The notes: generated by a model not told the origin, from the sequence alone. A stretch of DNA of 41,425 nucleotides from Acholeplasmataceae bacterium (GCA_012837585.1 DUQW01000088.1:1-41425); one strand, 5' to 3'. Shown: positions 9,393 to 20,416, numbered from the stretch's first letter. Translations and numbers: made by a program.

Positions 9393-9405
9393 AAATATCC
9401 TCCAT

Positions 9406-11829
9406 TTATTTTTTAATAGGCTTTAAATTCCAAATATCACGATTGTAGTCTAAAATTGTTCTGTCAGCTGAGAAGAACCCTGACATTGCTGTATTGTGAA
9501 TTGACATTTGATACCATCTCTTCTCATCTTTATATAGCTTATTAATGTTGTCTTGAGCAACTAACCAGTTATTTAAGTCTTTTAATACATAGTATCGATC
9601 TTTATAAATTAAAGAATCTTTAATTTCTTTAAATTCATCAAATGGTACATCAAAGAATCCATTAGTTAATTGATCTAATACTTCTTTAATGACTAAGTCA
9701 TTTTCGTAAATTTCAATTGGACGATAACGTTCTGGATTTTTCTCAAGTGCTGTTACCACGTCTGCTGTTAGTCCAAATAATTGCATGTTATTATCGCCAA
9801 CTAATTCGTTAATTTCAACGTTAGCGCCGTCAAGAGTACCTAAAGTAATCGCTCCGTTCATCATAAACTTCATATTACCAGTACCTGATGCTTCTTTAGA
9901 AGCTGTTGAGATTTGTTCAGAAACATCTGCTGCTGGCATAATCTTTTCAGCATATGATACGTTATAATCTTCAACGAATACTACTTTTAATAGTTCATTA
10001 GTCTCTGGGTCATTATTTACTTTATCAGCGATAGTATTAATTAATTTAATAACTTTTTTCGCATAATAATATGTAGGTGCCGCTTTCGCGCCGAAGATAA
10101 ATGAATGTGGATGATAGTTAGCTTTGAAATCTTCATCTGATTTTAGTCGATTATAAATCGCCATAATTCCTAAAGCTTTCATCAGTTGTCGTTTATATTC
10201 ATGTAATCTCTTAACTTGAATATCAAAGATTGATGTTGGATCTAACTTAATTTGTTGGTTATTGAAAATGATATTAGCTAGTTCAGTTTTTCTAGCTAAC
10301 TTCATTTCTTTATAACGTTTTTGAATCTTAGGATCATTTTCATATTTTAATAATCCTTTTAGTTTTTCAGTATCTTGAACCCAACCATCACCAACTGTAT
10401 CCGATAAAATAGAAACTAATTCAGGGTTGATATGATAGCACCAACGACGGTGTGTAATACCATTAGTTTTATTGTTAATCTTATTTGGATAGTGTGAATG
10501 AAAATCCTTAAAGACGATATCTTTTAAGATTTCAGTGTGTAATTTTGCTACTCCGTTAACTGAAAACGAACCAATAATAGCTAAGTTAGCCATTCTAATT
10601 ACGTTGTCTTTAATAACGCGTAGTGATGGGATAAACGCTGAGTCTTTGCCATATTGTTTTTCAAGTGATTCTACGAATCTACGATCAATTTCTTCAGTAA
10701 TTGTATAAATTCTTGGAAGTAATTGTTTAAAAATATTAATTGGCCAAACTTCTAACGCTTCATATAAAATAGTGTGGTTAGTATACGCACATACTTTAGT
10801 TGTAATATCCCATGCTTCTTCCCATTCTAGTTGTTCTTCATCAACTAAAATTCTCATTAATTCAGGAATAATTAATGTTGGATGCGTATCATTAATTTGG
10901 AATACGACAAAGTCAGCTAAGTTTTTAACTGTTCCGTGATTCTCTTTATGCTTTTTAATAATTGAGTTAATTCCTGCTGATGAGAAGAAATATTGTTGCT
11001 TTAATCTTAAGATTTTACCAGCTACAGTATCATCATTTGGATAAAGCATTTCTGAAATTTCTCTTACCTTATGGTAATAATCATGAGTTACGAACGAGAA
11101 GTTCATATCTGATGGTTCAGCATTCCACATTCTTAAGGTGTTAACTACACCATTTTTATCTCCAATAATTGGCATATCATATGGAACTGCTTTAACGTAT
11201 TGAGCATTTAAGTGTCTTACATCTAGTGATCCGTCTGGTTTTAAACCAATCTCAATATGTCCGTAAAACGGAACGTTTACGGCTTCTTCTTGACGACGAA
11301 TTTCCCAAATGTAACGGTCTTTTAACCATACGTCTGGTGATTCAACTTGATATCCGTTTTGGATAATTTGTTTGAAGAATCCATAACGATATCTAATTGT
11401 TTGTCCCATTACAGGTAACCCTAGTGATGCTGATGAATCAAGGAAACATGCAGCAAGTCTTCCTAGACCACCGTTTCCTAATCCCGCGTCCGCTTCTCTA
11501 TGTTCAACGTCATCTAAATCTATTCCTAAATCATTTAACGCCGCTTTAACCACATTATAGACACCATAGTTTTGTAAGTTATTAGTAATCATTCTTCCCA
11601 TTAAAAACTCCATTGAGAAATAATGAACTACCTTATGTTTTTTCTTTTTAATTACTTCGTTTGTCTCGTACCATGCAGGTCCGATCTCCTCCATTAACAT
11701 CTCACCTAATACCATATATTGTTGATAAGGTGTAGACTTCTCGAAAGGAATGGCATACTTTTTAATAATATTTTCTTTGAATAATTGTGTAAATGCTTCT
11801 TTATTCTTAAAGTTTGTCATTTTTATCAC
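9406..11829 (-). CDS. glgP: Glycogen/maltodextrin phosphorylase
   Basis: FSMEFLMGRM, DAGLGNGGLGRLAACFLDS, and the PLP-lysine region EASGTGNMKFMMNGAITLGTLDGANVEI. A start at 11820 is also possible. Confidence 0.96.
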   Translation of the reverse strand: MIKMTNFKNKEAFTQLFKENIIKKYAIPFEKSTPYQQYMVLGEMLMEEIGPAWYETNEVIKKKKHKVVHYFSMEFLMGRMITNNLQNYGVYNVVKAALNDLGIDLDDVEHREADAGLGNGGLGRLAACFLDSSASLGLPVMGQTIRYRYGFFKQIIQNGYQVESPDVWLKDRYIWEIRRQEEAVNVPFYGHIEIGLKPDGSLDVRHLNAQYVKAVPYDMPIIGDKNGVVNTLRMWNAEPSDMNFSFVTHDYYHKVREISEMLYPNDDTVAGKILRLKQQYFFSSAGINSIIKKHKENHGTVKNLADFVVFQINDTHPTLIIPELMRILVDEEQLEWEEAWDITTKVCAYTNHTILYEALEVWPINIFKQLLPRIYTITEEIDRRFVESLEKQYGKDSAFIPSLRVIKDNVIRMANLAIIGSFSVNGVAKLHTEILKDIVFKDFHSHYPNKINNKTNGITHRRWCYHINPELVSILSDTVGDGWVQDTEKLKGLLKYENDPKIQKRYKEMKLARKTELANIIFNNQQIKLDPTSIFDIQVKRLHEYKRQLMKALGIMAIYNRLKSDEDFKANYHPHSFIFGAKAAPTYYYAKKVIKLINTIADKVNNDPETNELLKVVFVEDYNVSYAEKIMPAADVSEQISTASKEASGTGNMKFMMNGAITLGTLDGANVEINELVGDNNMQLFGLTADVVTALEKNPERYRPIEIYENDLVIKEVLDQLTNGFFDVPFDEFKEIKDSLIYKDRYYVLKDLNNWLVAQDNINKLYKDEKRWYQMSIHNTAMSGFFSADRTILDYNRDIWNLKPIKK

Positions 11830-13684
11830 TCTTCTTTCCTTTGTATTTTAATATTAGCCCGGTTAATGGACCAAGTGTTACTTTGATGTGTTGTCTAAAT
11901 TTGTGGCGTGGTTCCATGATTGTTTCTAGAGGTAAGCCGTTATATTGGTTACTTCCGTAATAAACATCTTTATCACTATTTAATATCTCCTCGTATACAC
12001 CTTCCTTTGGAACTCCTAGTTCAAAGTTATGGTATACGTTTGGAGTTAAATTCAAGATTATAACTGAATGTTCATCTTTACCCCAGCGAATATATGAATA
12101 AATTGATTGTTTAGCGTTATCGGCATCAATCCACTCAAAAGTTCTAGGGTCATGATCAAATGCGTAAAATTCTTTGTGATGGTGGTAAACTAGACCTAAA
12201 TCTTTAAAGAATCTATTAAAACGATTATGGGCTGGAAAATCTAATAAATTCCAATCCAATTCTCGGTTAACATTCCATTCAGCGAAATGGGCAAATTCTT
12301 GTCCCATAAATAATAGTTTTTTACCAGGATGAGTCATCCATAAAGTTAGTAGAGCGCGGTAATTTGCGAACTTTTGGAAATAATCTCCAGGCATTTTAGT
12401 AAGCATCGAACCTTTTCCATGAACTACTTCGTCATGAGAGTAAGGTAAGATAAATTGTTCAGAAAATGCATAAGTTGTTCCAAATGTAATATTATGATGG
12501 TGCCACTTACGATAAATTGGATCTTTTTTAAAATAGCTTAAGGTATCATTCATAAATCCCATATTCCATTTATAATTAAATCCAACTCCGCCAGCGTCAA
12601 CTGGTTTAGTTACATCTGGATGAGCACTTGAGTCCTCTGCCATAAATAATATTCTATCGTCTAAACCAAATAGATGGTGAGATAATTGTTTTAGAAAATC
12701 GATTGCAGGTTTATTTTCACCGTGATCTGGGTTTCCGTGGTGGTGATATAAGTTTGATACCGCATCAATACGGAAACCGTCAACGTGGAAATATTTTACC
12801 CAAAACGATAGTGCTGAAAACATAAAACTTTTAGTAGGTCCCTTAGAAAAGTCTAAGTTTGCTGTACCCCAAACAACGTTTTCTCTTTGAAATTCATCTT
12901 CTATTTCATATAAAGGGGTTCCATCAAAGAAATATAGTCCGTGTTCATCACGGTTAATATGTCCCAGTACCCAGTCAATTAATACACCAATACCAGCTTG
13001 ATGTAATCTATCAATTAAATACATTAAATCTTTAGGTACACCGTAGCGTGATGTCGCAGCGAAAAATCCAGTTCCTTGGTATCCCCAAGAATCATCTAGT
13101 GGATGTTCGTAAATTGGTAAAAATTCAACGTGAGTAAAGTTATTTTCCTTTAGGTAATGAATTAAATCTTCTACTAATTCATTATATTTAATAAATTGAC
13201 CATGTTTTCTTTTCCAAGAACCAAGATGCATTTCATAAATTAAAAGTGGTTTGTCATATGGTTTTGGTTTAGTATACATCCAAACGTCATCATGCCATTC
13301 ATAACCTTCAATATCATAAACTTTTGAAGCGTTTGCTGGTCTTACTTCACTAAAATAAGCGTAAGGATCAGCTTTATACAAAACTCTGCCGTCTCGAGTG
13401 TAGACTTCATATTTATAAGTGTTCCACTCTAAGTTTTCCGAAATTTCAATTGACCAGACTCCGTACGGATCAATTTTTGTTAGTTCATGTTTCCAACCTT
13501 CAAAATTGTTGTATGAACAAATCAATTTTACTGCAACCGCATTTGGTGCATAAACAGTAAACCTAGTTGCGACGATTTTACCTTTTTTATCTCTTACTAA
13601 ATGAGAACCAAATAAACGGTAAGCGTCTGATGATTTACCCTGGTCAAAGAAATATAAATCTTCTTTTGATGGATACCAATTCAT
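11807..13684 (-). CDS. glgB: 1,4-alpha-glucan branching enzyme
   Basis: EMHLGSWKR, VLIDWVLGHI, DGFRIDAV, AEDSSAHPDVT, LPYSHDEVVHGKGSM. Confidence 0.95.
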   Translation of the reverse strand: MNWYPSKEDLYFFDQGKSSDAYRLFGSHLVRDKKGKIVATRFTVYAPNAVAVKLICSYNNFEGWKHELTKIDPYGVWSIEISENLEWNTYKYEVYTRDGRVLYKADPYAYFSEVRPANASKVYDIEGYEWHDDVWMYTKPKPYDKPLLIYEMHLGSWKRKHGQFIKYNELVEDLIHYLKENNFTHVEFLPIYEHPLDDSWGYQGTGFFAATSRYGVPKDLMYLIDRLHQAGIGVLIDWVLGHINRDEHGLYFFDGTPLYEIEDEFQRENVVWGTANLDFSKGPTKSFMFSALSFWVKYFHVDGFRIDAVSNLYHHHGNPDHGENKPAIDFLKQLSHHLFGLDDRILFMAEDSSAHPDVTKPVDAGGVGFNYKWNMGFMNDTLSYFKKDPIYRKWHHHNITFGTTYAFSEQFILPYSHDEVVHGKGSMLTKMPGDYFQKFANYRALLTLWMTHPGKKLLFMGQEFAHFAEWNVNRELDWNLLDFPAHNRFNRFFKDLGLVYHHHKEFYAFDHDPRTFEWIDADNAKQSIYSYIRWGKDEHSVIILNLTPNVYHNFELGVPKEGVYEEILNSDKDVYYGSNQYNGLPLETIMEPRHKFRQHIKVTLGPLTGLILKYKGKKSDKNDKL

Positions 13685-14424
13685 TAATATCGTTCCTCAA
13701 CTTTCTTAATGTTTTCTAACAAGTAACCTTTTCTTAAAAGTTTCTCTCTAATTTTCATTTTTTTCTCATAATCACTCGCGTCATCAGATTTTGCCTTAGA
13801 TTTAATTTTATGATAGTCTTTTTTTAAACTATCAATTTCATCGTATGAAATATCATCTAATAATTCTGATAATATCTCATTGATAAGGGAGAGGTTAAAT
13901 CCCTTTGAGTAGTATCTTCTAGTTAGTTTTTGTTTGTAAGAATGTTTTGAAGAACTAATTTTTTGTAAATCTTTTTGAAGTAATTCAGTTAGAATCTCTT
14001 CTTCATCAATTTCGCTAATTAATTCTTTAATAATGCTATAATGGACCCCGTCTTCATATAGCTTTTTCTCTATGTTTATTGGTCCAAATGAATACATTTT
14101 TAATCTAATATAATTTCTAGCGTATTCATAATCATCTAAATAATTTAATTCTTTTAATCTTTTAATAACTTTAGATAAAGTATCATTATCGATATTTTTT
14201 TCTATCAAATAATTTTCTAACATTTTCACTGATTGCATCTTTGCTAGACGTTTTAATGCTAGATTGTAATAAAAATAATAGTTATTTTCTTTAATTACTT
14301 CTTGAAATGGGATATTTTCATGTTCGTAATATAGCCTATATTTGGAAACAACTTCCATTTCCAGTTTTATTTTTTGTTCATCGGTAATTAAATAATATAA
14401 ATCTTTTTCTTTTATGATTTTCAT
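13684..14424 (-). CDS. recX: Regulatory protein RecX
   Basis: Small helical repeat protein with LKELNYLDDYEYARNYIRLKMYSFGPINIEKKLYEDGV, the RecX signature. Confidence 0.85.
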   Translation of the reverse strand: MKIIKEKDLYYLITDEQKIKLEMEVVSKYRLYYEHENIPFQEVIKENNYYFYYNLALKRLAKMQSVKMLENYLIEKNIDNDTLSKVIKRLKELNYLDDYEYARNYIRLKMYSFGPINIEKKLYEDGVHYSIIKELISEIDEEEILTELLQKDLQKISSSKHSYKQKLTRRYYSKGFNLSLINEILSELLDDISYDEIDSLKKDYHKIKSKAKSDDASDYEKKMKIREKLLRKGYLLENIKKVEERY

Positions 14425-15944
14425 GTTAATAAAAATTGAATTTGATTATCAAATAAATGATTTTCTAATTTTGACATATAGTCATCATACATTTTTTGAC
14501 TTGTTTGCAAATTATATATTCCTGATGGATAAAGCCCCATGTCTTGTTGGAATTGTTTTATTGCATTTTCAGTAGCAATATCCATATATCCATCTTCTCT
14601 TAAATTTAATAATGGGTTATAAACATTTAAATACTTTTGAGCTGACTCTAAACCAATATTAACTTCGTCTAATGAGACATCTTTTGTATAATAAGGAACT
14701 TCAATAGTTAAAATTCCTTTTGGTAATACTTCAGTAACTGGAATCGGATTTGTATCTTTATCCATAATATTATTTTCACCATAAAACCAATAACCTTCAG
14801 TATATTTAAGTGATAAAATAATTTGTTCAGTCATTGGAATATTTACAGTAGTTTGATAAACATTTTTACCATAAGTCGGCTTTCCAAAGACTTCATAGCC
14901 ACCGAAGTAATGTAGCGATGCAGCAAGCATTTCTGAAGCTGATGCAGTATTTTCATCAACTAAAACTTTAATATTGTAAGGCTTTTTCTCAGCAAGCGCG
15001 CCACCATAATAAAATGTTTTGCCTGTTTTTGATGCTTTTATACCAATAACTTTAGTGTGGTCGCTAGTAATAAATTGTTGCATAATTGGAACAATTGTTG
15101 TTAGATAACCACCTGGATTATCTCTTAAGTCGATAATTAATGTTTGATCTTCGGTTAATCTTTGTTCTAAGATAGCCAAATGTTCTGCAAAGACTAAAGA
15201 AGTTTTTTCTTCAAACTGATGAATCTTAATATATCCATAAGTTGCAGTAACATCATCAATATTACTTGTTACAGTTGGACGAGCAAATCTTTCATATCTT
15301 ACAACGATAACTCTTCTACTTTGATCTAATCTTTCGATAATTAAAGTTCTTTCATCCCCACTATTACCTCTTACATATAATAACGCTTCGGTTTGAGGTG
15401 TTTTTTCATCACGGAAAATAATATCTCTTCCATTATGACGAACTCCAATAATGTTATCTCCTGGATAAATATAAGCTTTTTCTGCTGGTGAGTGTCTCAT
15501 TACTTCGTTAATTTTAATCATGTAATCTTCATAGATGAAACTAATTCCTAATCCTTCAAAATGTTCTTCATCATAATCAGTTAAATTGGAATTTGACACT
15601 CCAGGAGTTACCGCAACTAAACTAATTTGCGTATAAGGATCTCCAAGTGAATCAACTAAACTAGTTAATTGATAATAAAATGCTTCATTTTTATCAACTT
15701 CTTTATAATAATTTTTATCTAAAAACTCATATAAATCAGCATAAGCTTTTTGTTCAAAAGTTAATTTTGAGTTGTTTTCATTAGGAATACTTGGTTGGTA
15801 ATCAACTTTAGTAATTACATTAAACATAAATCCTAAGAAAAATGCTAAAACTACGGCTCCTAAGAAAATTAAACTTAAGAGTCTTTTTGATATTGTTTGT
15901 CTTTCGTTTTGATTAAAATCTCCGTTATAGTTTTGATTATTCAT
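14421..15944 (-). CDS. S41 C-terminal processing peptidase with PDZ and peptidoglycan-binding-like domains
   Basis: N-terminal TM segment; PDZ (YPGDNIIGV); LIIDLRDNPGGYL, VLVDENTASASEMLAASL, YGKNVYQT; C-terminal DIATENAIKQFQQDMGLYPSG. Confidence 0.92.
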   Translation of the reverse strand: MNNQNYNGDFNQNERQTISKRLLSLIFLGAVVLAFFLGFMFNVITKVDYQPSIPNENNSKLTFEQKAYADLYEFLDKNYYKEVDKNEAFYYQLTSLVDSLGDPYTQISLVAVTPGVSNSNLTDYDEEHFEGLGISFIYEDYMIKINEVMRHSPAEKAYIYPGDNIIGVRHNGRDIIFRDEKTPQTEALLYVRGNSGDERTLIIERLDQSRRVIVVRYERFARPTVTSNIDDVTATYGYIKIHQFEEKTSLVFAEHLAILEQRLTEDQTLIIDLRDNPGGYLTTIVPIMQQFITSDHTKVIGIKASKTGKTFYYGGALAEKKPYNIKVLVDENTASASEMLAASLHYFGGYEVFGKPTYGKNVYQTTVNIPMTEQIILSLKYTEGYWFYGENNIMDKDTNPIPVTEVLPKGILTIEVPYYTKDVSLDEVNIGLESAQKYLNVYNPLLNLREDGYMDIATENAIKQFQQDMGLYPSGIYNLQTSQKMYDDYMSKLENHLFDNQIQFLLT

Positions 15945-15946
15945 AA

Positions 15947-16858
15947 TTATTCACCTGTTAATTCAAATCCATAACCAACTACTTCCCTTGTCTCAACAAT
16001 GAAAGTGAAAGCTTTTGGATCGTGTTTTAAAACGTAATCCTTTAAGTCAAATGTTTGGTTACGAGCAATTGTACAAATAATTAAAGTTCTTTCATTATCA
16101 GTATATCCACCAGTAACTTTGCCCTTGGTAAAACCGCGTTCTAAATCGTTAATAATTGCGCCTTTAATAGCTTCTTCATATTTAGGACAAGTAATGATAA
16201 ACGCAGTAAATCCTGATCTACCATTAAAGATAACTTTATCTACTATTAATCCAATTAAGAATACTGAAATTACCCCGTATAAGACAATTTCAATATCAAA
16301 GGCGAATAGTCCTAATAATACTACTATTCCATCGGTTAAGTAGATCGCTACTGAAAATGGAATTTTTAAGTATTTGTTAAATATTTTTTGGACAATGTCC
16401 ATACCACCAGTAGTGGTATTATTGTTAAAAACAAGACCCAACCCAGCTCCAACGATCATTGAGCCGAATAACGAGGCAATTAGTAACTGGGATGTTTCAG
16501 TATTTTCAGCAAAGCCTCTAAAAATTAAATCATTTGGCACTTTAAAAATTTCTAATAAGAAAATGATTGTTGGATATAGTATAGTTGGATATAATGTTCT
16601 AAAGAAAACTTTTTTACCTAATGTAAAATATGCCAGTATTAATAAACCAACGTTAAATGCATAAACAAGGTAACTAATCTTTAACCATTCCTTGTTAATA
16701 AGATGGGTTAAGACGATACTTAAACCACCAACTCCACCTGAGTTAATATTTAACGGAATGAAGAAAAAGTAAAACCCAATAGCCATAATTAAGACACCTA
16801 GAGTAATTTCTATATATGACTTAGTATAAAATTTAGTTTTTGGTTTCATCTTTGGCAT
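15947..16858 (-). CDS. YitT family membrane protein (DUF161/DUF2179)
   Basis: Polytopic N-terminus with GGVGGLSI and TTTGGMDIVQKI, C-terminal DPKAFTFIVETREVVGYGF. Confidence 0.88.
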   Translation of the reverse strand: MPKMKPKTKFYTKSYIEITLGVLIMAIGFYFFFIPLNINSGGVGGLSIVLTHLINKEWLKISYLVYAFNVGLLILAYFTLGKKVFFRTLYPTILYPTIIFLLEIFKVPNDLIFRGFAENTETSQLLIASLFGSMIVGAGLGLVFNNNTTTGGMDIVQKIFNKYLKIPFSVAIYLTDGIVVLLGLFAFDIEIVLYGVISVFLIGLIVDKVIFNGRSGFTAFIITCPKYEEAIKGAIINDLERGFTKGKVTGGYTDNERTLIICTIARNQTFDLKDYVLKHDPKAFTFIVETREVVGYGFELTGE

Positions 16859-16861
16859 AAC

Positions 16862-17950
16862 TTACCTCCACTTTAAATATGCATTGATAAAGTTTTCTAG
16901 TTTGCCATCCATAACATCATCAATTTGACTTGTTTCTTCGTTAGTTCTTAAATCTTTTACCATTTGATATGGATGGAAAACATACGAACGAATTTGAGAA
17001 CCCCAACCAATTGATTTTTGTTCTCCTTTTAATTTCATTAATTCTTCTTCTTTTTTCTCTAATTCAAGTTGTAATAATTTTGAAGATAATATTTTCATTG
17101 CCGTTTCACGGTTTTGAATTTGACTACGCTCATTTTGACATGTAACAACAATCTTTGTTGGTAAGTGGGTAATTCTTACCGCTGAATCGGTTGTGTTAAC
17201 CGACTGACCACCGGCACCGCCTGAGCGGTATACGTCAACTTTAATATCTTCTTCTTTAATATCAATTTCCACGTCATCATCAACTTCAGGAACAACTTCA
17301 ACTGCAGCAAATGATGTATGACGTTTTTTATTAGCGTCAAATGGTGAAATTCTTACTAATCTATGAATTCCAATTTCCGCTTTTAAATAACCATAAGCAA
17401 ACGGACCAGAAATCATAATCATAACTGATTTAATTCCGGCTTCATCTCCAGGTTGATAATCTAGTATTTCAGTTTTGTAATTCATGCGTGAAGCATATCT
17501 TAAATACATTCTTTGTAGCATTTCCGCCCAATCTTGGGCTTCAGTGCCGCCTGCTCCGGCTTGAATCGTTAAAATACAGTTATTGTTATCATATGGTTCT
17601 GATAGCAAGGTTTGAATTGAAAACTCTTCGATTAATTCAGTAAAAGAATTAAGTTCAGTCATTAAGATTTCCCACTCTTCAGTATCTTTTTCAGAGATTT
17701 CAAACCATTCTTTTAAACTTTCTAAATCTTTTGATAGTTTTTTGAAGGTATTTAGATTATTTTCAACTTCAGAAATTCTTTTAGTGACTTTTCTGGCGTT
17801 ATTTTGGTCATTCCAAAAATTAGGATCTAACATTTGTTTGTTAAGTTCCTTTAGTTCAGTTTCTAGGGCGCTAATATCTAACGCATTAGATAAGTCAGCT
17901 ACTCTTTCTTCATATTCAGTTAATAATCTTGATACTTCAAATCTTTCCAT
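16862..17950 (-). CDS. prfB: Peptide chain release factor 2 (no programmed frameshift)
   Basis: AGAGGTEAQDWAEML, SPF selectivity tripeptide, RSGGAGGQSVNTTDSAVRI. Continuous 362-aa frame. Confidence 0.95.
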   Translation of the reverse strand: MERFEVSRLLTEYEERVADLSNALDISALETELKELNKQMLDPNFWNDQNNARKVTKRISEVENNLNTFKKLSKDLESLKEWFEISEKDTEEWEILMTELNSFTELIEEFSIQTLLSEPYDNNNCILTIQAGAGGTEAQDWAEMLQRMYLRYASRMNYKTEILDYQPGDEAGIKSVMIMISGPFAYGYLKAEIGIHRLVRISPFDANKKRHTSFAAVEVVPEVDDDVEIDIKEEDIKVDVYRSGGAGGQSVNTTDSAVRITHLPTKIVVTCQNERSQIQNRETAMKILSSKLLQLELEKKEEELMKLKGEQKSIGWGSQIRSYVFHPYQMVKDLRTNEETSQIDDVMDGKLENFINAYLKWR

Positions 17951-17953
17951 ATA

Positions 17954-20416
17954 TTATTGCCAAGGTTTACGTTTTCCTCTAACTTTTCTCGTTTTAGGAC
18001 GATTCCTTGTTACTTCCTCTCCTTGATTTGTTGAAGTGTTTTTAACCACTTGTTCTCTTTCAACGTTGTATTCAATTGTTGCTCTTAAAATGTATCTAGC
18101 AGTATCTTCGGTCATGCCTCTAACCATTTCTTCAAACATCGCTCTACCTTCTTGCTGGTAAACAATTAACGGGTTAGTTTGACTGTAGGCTTGTAAGCCA
18201 ACAGCTTGTCTTAATTCACTCATTGAGTCGATGTGTCTCATCCAGTAAGTGTCAATTACTCTTAGTAATACTACTTTTAGGAATTCATTAAATAATTGAG
18301 GTGGAACATTTTCTTTTTTATTAGTAATTTCAATTTTAGCTTTGTTTAATAAGTATTCTGATAATTCAATAGTGTCGGTAATATTAGAAATTTCTTCTAA
18401 TGTAAGTGTTCCTTTTTTAAACAAGTTACCATCGTAATGTTTAATTACCGCTTCATGATTAATTGTTCCGTGTTTATCATCATTAATAAACATTGGAACT
18501 GATTGAGTCACAGCTCTATTAACCATTTCAATAGCGTGATCTTCGATAGAATCAGTTAATAAGATGAAACGACGTTCTTCATAGATAATTTCTCTTTGTT
18601 GACGCATAACGTCGTCATATTTTAAAACTGATTTTCTAGTGTCATAGTTCAAACCCTCTATTCTTTTTTGAGCGTTTTGAACAAATCTAGAAAACATTTT
18701 TGATGTAAGTGGCTCATCTGGATCACCTTGTAAATTAGCAATCATTGCCATCTGTGATCTAAATCTTTCGCCACCGAATCTCATTAATAATTCGTCATCT
18801 GCTGATAAATAAAATCTTGAATATCCTGGGTCTCCTTGACGACCACTACGACCACGTAACTGGTTATCTATTCTTCGTGATTCATGGCGTTCACTACCAA
18901 TAACAGCAAGTCCTCCAAGTTCAACTACACCTTCGCCTAATTTAATGTCGGTACCACGACCAGCCATGTTAGTTGCGATTGTAACTGCACCTTTTTGACC
19001 AGCATTTAAAACGATTTCAGCTTCACGAGCGTGGTTTTTAGCGTTTAATACTTCGTGCTTAATTCTTTCTTCTCTTAACATTCTTGAAAGTAATTCTGAA
19101 GTTTCAACAGCAATCGTACCAATCAAGATTGGTTGACCTTTTTCATGACGTTCTTTAACTTCTTTAATTAACGCACGATATTTAGCATCCGCAGTTGCAA
19201 ATAACATATCAACTGCATCTTGACGAATAACAGGAGCGTTAGTTGGAATTTCAACAACGTTCATGTTATAAATTTCTCTAAATTCTTCTTCCTCAGTTTT
19301 TGCAGTACCAGTCATACCAGAAAGTTTTGCATACATTCTAAAGAAGTTTTGGTATGTAATGGTTGCAACTGTAATAGTTTCCTTTTTAATTTCAACATTT
19401 TCTTTCGCTTCTAATGCTTGATGCAATCCTTCAGAAAATTGTCTACCTCTTAAAATACGTCCAGTAAATTGGTCAACAATTAAAACTTCACCATCTTGAA
19501 CAACGTATTCTTTATCTCTAAACATTAACTTGTTAGCTCTTAGGGCGTTATTAATATGGTGTAATAGTGATACGTTTTTTAATTCATATAAGTTTTCGAT
19601 TTTAAAAACTTGTTCAGCTCTTTCAATCCCTTTAGGTAAAAGTTCAATTGTTTTTGATTCAATATCAATTTCATATTCATCTTCTCTAACAGATTTAGCA
19701 AATCTATCAGCAGCTTGATAAAGGTTTCTTGTTTCGCGTGCACCACCTGAAATAATTAATGGAGTTCTCGCTTCATCAATTAAAATCGAGTCAACTTCGT
19801 CGATAATTGCATATCTTAATCCGCGATGTTGTACCATATCATTTTTATGAACAACCATATGATCACGTAAATAGTCAAATCCTAATTCACTATTGGTTGA
19901 GTACATAATATCGCAATTATAAGCATCTCTTTTTTGGCTAGGTGATAAATCACGGACATTTAGTCCTACTGTTAAACCTAAAAAGCGGAATAAATCACCG
20001 ATTTCCCCGTCAGATTCTCTTCGTGCTAAGTATTCGTTAACCGTAACGATATGAACTGGTTCACCACTTAGTGCATTTAAGTAAGCCGGCATAACCGCTG
20101 TCAGTGTCTTACCTTCTCCAGTTTTCATCTCGGCGATGTTACCATGATGGATAACGTAAGCCCCTTGAATTTGTACTGGATATGGTTCTAGACCAGTTAC
20201 TCTAATTGATGCTTCTCTAACTAAAGCAAAAGCTTCAATTAATAAATCATCAAGTGTTTCACCATCACTATAGCGTTGTCTAAATTCATTGGTTAATCTT
20301 TTAAAGTCCTCATCTTTAAGTGATTTATAATTTTCATGTTGCTCAACAACTTTTTGAGCAATATTCGCTGATTCTTTTAACACTTTTCTTGATGGATCAA
20401 ATAATTTTTTAAACAT
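17954..20416 (-). CDS. secA: Preprotein translocase ATPase SecA (no C-terminal zinc domain)
   Basis: EMKTGEGKTLTAVMPAYLNAL, IIDEVDSILIDEARTPLIISG, NMAGRGTDIKLGEGV. Ends KRGKRKPWQ without the zinc-binding cysteines. Confidence 0.97.
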   Translation of the reverse strand: MFKKLFDPSRKVLKESANIAQKVVEQHENYKSLKDEDFKRLTNEFRQRYSDGETLDDLLIEAFALVREASIRVTGLEPYPVQIQGAYVIHHGNIAEMKTGEGKTLTAVMPAYLNALSGEPVHIVTVNEYLARRESDGEIGDLFRFLGLTVGLNVRDLSPSQKRDAYNCDIMYSTNSELGFDYLRDHMVVHKNDMVQHRGLRYAIIDEVDSILIDEARTPLIISGGARETRNLYQAADRFAKSVREDEYEIDIESKTIELLPKGIERAEQVFKIENLYELKNVSLLHHINNALRANKLMFRDKEYVVQDGEVLIVDQFTGRILRGRQFSEGLHQALEAKENVEIKKETITVATITYQNFFRMYAKLSGMTGTAKTEEEEFREIYNMNVVEIPTNAPVIRQDAVDMLFATADAKYRALIKEVKERHEKGQPILIGTIAVETSELLSRMLREERIKHEVLNAKNHAREAEIVLNAGQKGAVTIATNMAGRGTDIKLGEGVVELGGLAVIGSERHESRRIDNQLRGRSGRQGDPGYSRFYLSADDELLMRFGGERFRSQMAMIANLQGDPDEPLTSKMFSRFVQNAQKRIEGLNYDTRKSVLKYDDVMRQQREIIYEERRFILLTDSIEDHAIEMVNRAVTQSVPMFINDDKHGTINHEAVIKHYDGNLFKKGTLTLEEISNITDTIELSEYLLNKAKIEITNKKENVPPQLFNEFLKVVLLRVIDTYWMRHIDSMSELRQAVGLQAYSQTNPLIVYQQEGRAMFEEMVRGMTEDTARYILRATIEYNVEREQVVKNTSTNQGEEVTRNRPKTRKVRGKRKPWQ

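Noticed and set aside
16119-16664. Plus-strand ORFs antisense to the YitT gene
   Set aside because: Shadow ORFs of a membrane protein gene in AT-rich DNA; no independent support.
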